Shown: positions 5,202-5,859 of the stretch, in pieces
Layout of the letters: every line of letters starts with the position of its first letter
How positions within the stretch are numbered: the first letter of the stretch is position 1
Notes under the pieces: model-generated
Seen by the model: the letters and a program-made list of their open reading frames with translations, nothing else
What the model was told of the DNA's origin: nothing
Databases searched by the model: none
Source: Alphaproteobacteria bacterium
GTDB taxonomy: Bacteria > Pseudomonadota > Alphaproteobacteria > Rhodospirillales > Rhodospirillaceae
DNA: 5,859 nucleotides
NCBI GenBank assembly: GCA_015228695.1
Contig: JADGDA010000162.1
Span: 1 to 5,859, forward strand
Direction of reading: 5' to 3'
Made by a program: the position numbers and the translations under genes

Positions 5202-5859
5202 ATGGAACACGTTCCACTCAAACGGCCCCAATTCTTTTTCACGACGACTCCGACGCCGTGCCCCTATCTGCCCGGACGGCTGGAGCGCAAGGTCGTCACC
5301 GAGTTGAATGGGCCCAATGCCGAGGCGTTGCACGAATCCCTGTCGCGGGCCGGGTTCCGGCGCAGCCACTCGATCGCCTATGCTCCCGCCTGCTCCAACT
5401 GCAACGCTTGCGTTCCCGCGCGCATCGTGGTGTCCGGCTTCGTCCTGCGGAGATCGTTCCGCCGCAACTTCAACGACAACGCCGATTTGCGGGCGCGCCG
5501 CATCCCCGCCCGCGCCACGGCCGAGCAATACCGCCTCTTCACCCGCTACCAGGAGGCGCGCCATTCGGGAAGCGACATGGCCCAGATGGGGTTCTACGAC
5601 TACCGCGCGATGGTCGAGGACAGCCCGATCGACACCCACATGGTGGAATTCCGCACGGCCGACAGCGCGTTGGTCGCGGCCTGTCTGATCGACCGCGTGG
5701 GGGACGGGTTGTCGGCGGTCTACAGCTTTTTCGATCCCGACCTGCGCCGCCGTGGTCTCGGGACCTACATGATCCTCTGGCTGGTGCAGGAGGCGCGCCG
5801 CCTGGGGATTCCCCACGTTTATCTGGGGTATTGGATCGCGGCGAGCAACAAGATGGCCT
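5202..5859 (+). CDS. bpt: Aspartate/glutamate leucyltransferase Bpt (3' truncated by window edge)
   Basis: The frame is open from 5202 to the window end, giving 219 residues out of a usual length of about 240-260. The N-terminal domain shows FFFTTTPTPCPYLPGRLERKV (10-31) with Cys20 and CSNCNACVPARI (64-75), a CxxCxxC cluster that may bind metal or Fe-S. RRNFNDNADL and YQEARHSGSDM follow, then a GNAT-like C-terminal domain with SFFDPDLRRRGLGTYMILW and YLGYWI..SNKMA. The enzyme transfers Leu from Leu-tRNA to proteins with N-terminal Asp or Glu, marking them for ClpS/ClpAP degradation. Eukaryotic ATE1 relatives use Arg-tRNA, and annotation as arginyltransferase is a common alternative. The ATG at 5202 has GGAAG at 5193-5197 and fits the family N-terminus. 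In-frame ATGs at 5163 and 5166 would add 13 or 12 residues without similarity. Confidence 0.95.
   Translation, partial: MEHVPLKRPQFFFTTTPTPCPYLPGRLERKVVTELNGPNAEALHESLSRAGFRRSHSIAYAPACSNCNACVPARIVVSGFVLRRSFRRNFNDNADLRARRIPARATAEQYRLFTRYQEARHSGSDMAQMGFYDYRAMVEDSPIDTHMVEFRTADSALVAACLIDRVGDGLSAVYSFFDPDLRRRGLGTYMILWLVQEARRLGIPHVYLGYWIAASNKMA

Noticed and set aside
5030..5242. 70-codon open frame on the minus strand in the RDD-bpt gap
   Set aside because: It overlaps the start of bpt, runs through the palindromes and has no recognisable features; it is treated as chance.

Overview
The window looks like chromosomal DNA from an alphaproteobacterium, most likely a Rhodospirillales-type spirillum (Azospirillum, Magnetospirillum or Rhodospirillum-like). 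The evidence is high GC with strong third-position GC bias, an H+-type flagellar stator pair, and the pairing of an RDD membrane protein gene with bpt (leucyl/arginyl-tRNA-protein transferase), an association I recall from alphaproteobacterial genomes. Genus cannot be fixed from the sequence alone.

Layout: (1) nt 2-472, + strand, the C-terminal part of a degenerate GGDEF protein that enters from the left edge, followed 9 nt later by (2) a FrnE-like DsbA-family oxidoreductase (482-1147, +). (3) An alpha/beta hydrolase (1130-1987, -) converges on it with overlapping 3' ends and is the second gene of a two-gene minus-strand operon with (4) a flavin reductase (1989-2480, -). (5) A 124-bp divergent region (2481-2604) holds a reasonable sigma70-like promoter pointing right. 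(6) motA (2605-3465), motB (3496-4452) and an RDD-family membrane protein (4453-4947) form a tight + strand operon; motB and the RDD gene meet as TGAATG. (7) A 254-bp gap (4948-5201) is rich in inverted and direct repeats. (8) bpt (5202 to the right edge, +) is cut off by the window end and therefore has no stop codon here.

How the genes work together: MotA and MotB form the proton-conducting, peptidoglycan-anchored stator of the flagellar motor, and all key residues are present. Bpt tags N-terminal Asp/Glu proteins with Leu for ClpS/ClpAP turnover. The flavin reductase would supply reduced FMN to an unidentified partner; no oxygenase gene is present. The GGDEF protein has lost its catalytic residues but keeps a c-di-GMP inhibitory-site motif, so it is better read as a possible c-di-GMP receptor than as a cyclase.

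Most of the window is ordinary core-genome content, and I see no new multi-gene system. The points most worth checking are the catalytically dead GGDEF domain with its retained I-site, the missing canonical acid residue in the hydrolase, and the palindrome-rich segment between the RDD gene and bpt. That segment is bracketed by a perfect 13-bp direct repeat and looks like a small inserted, MITE-like element.
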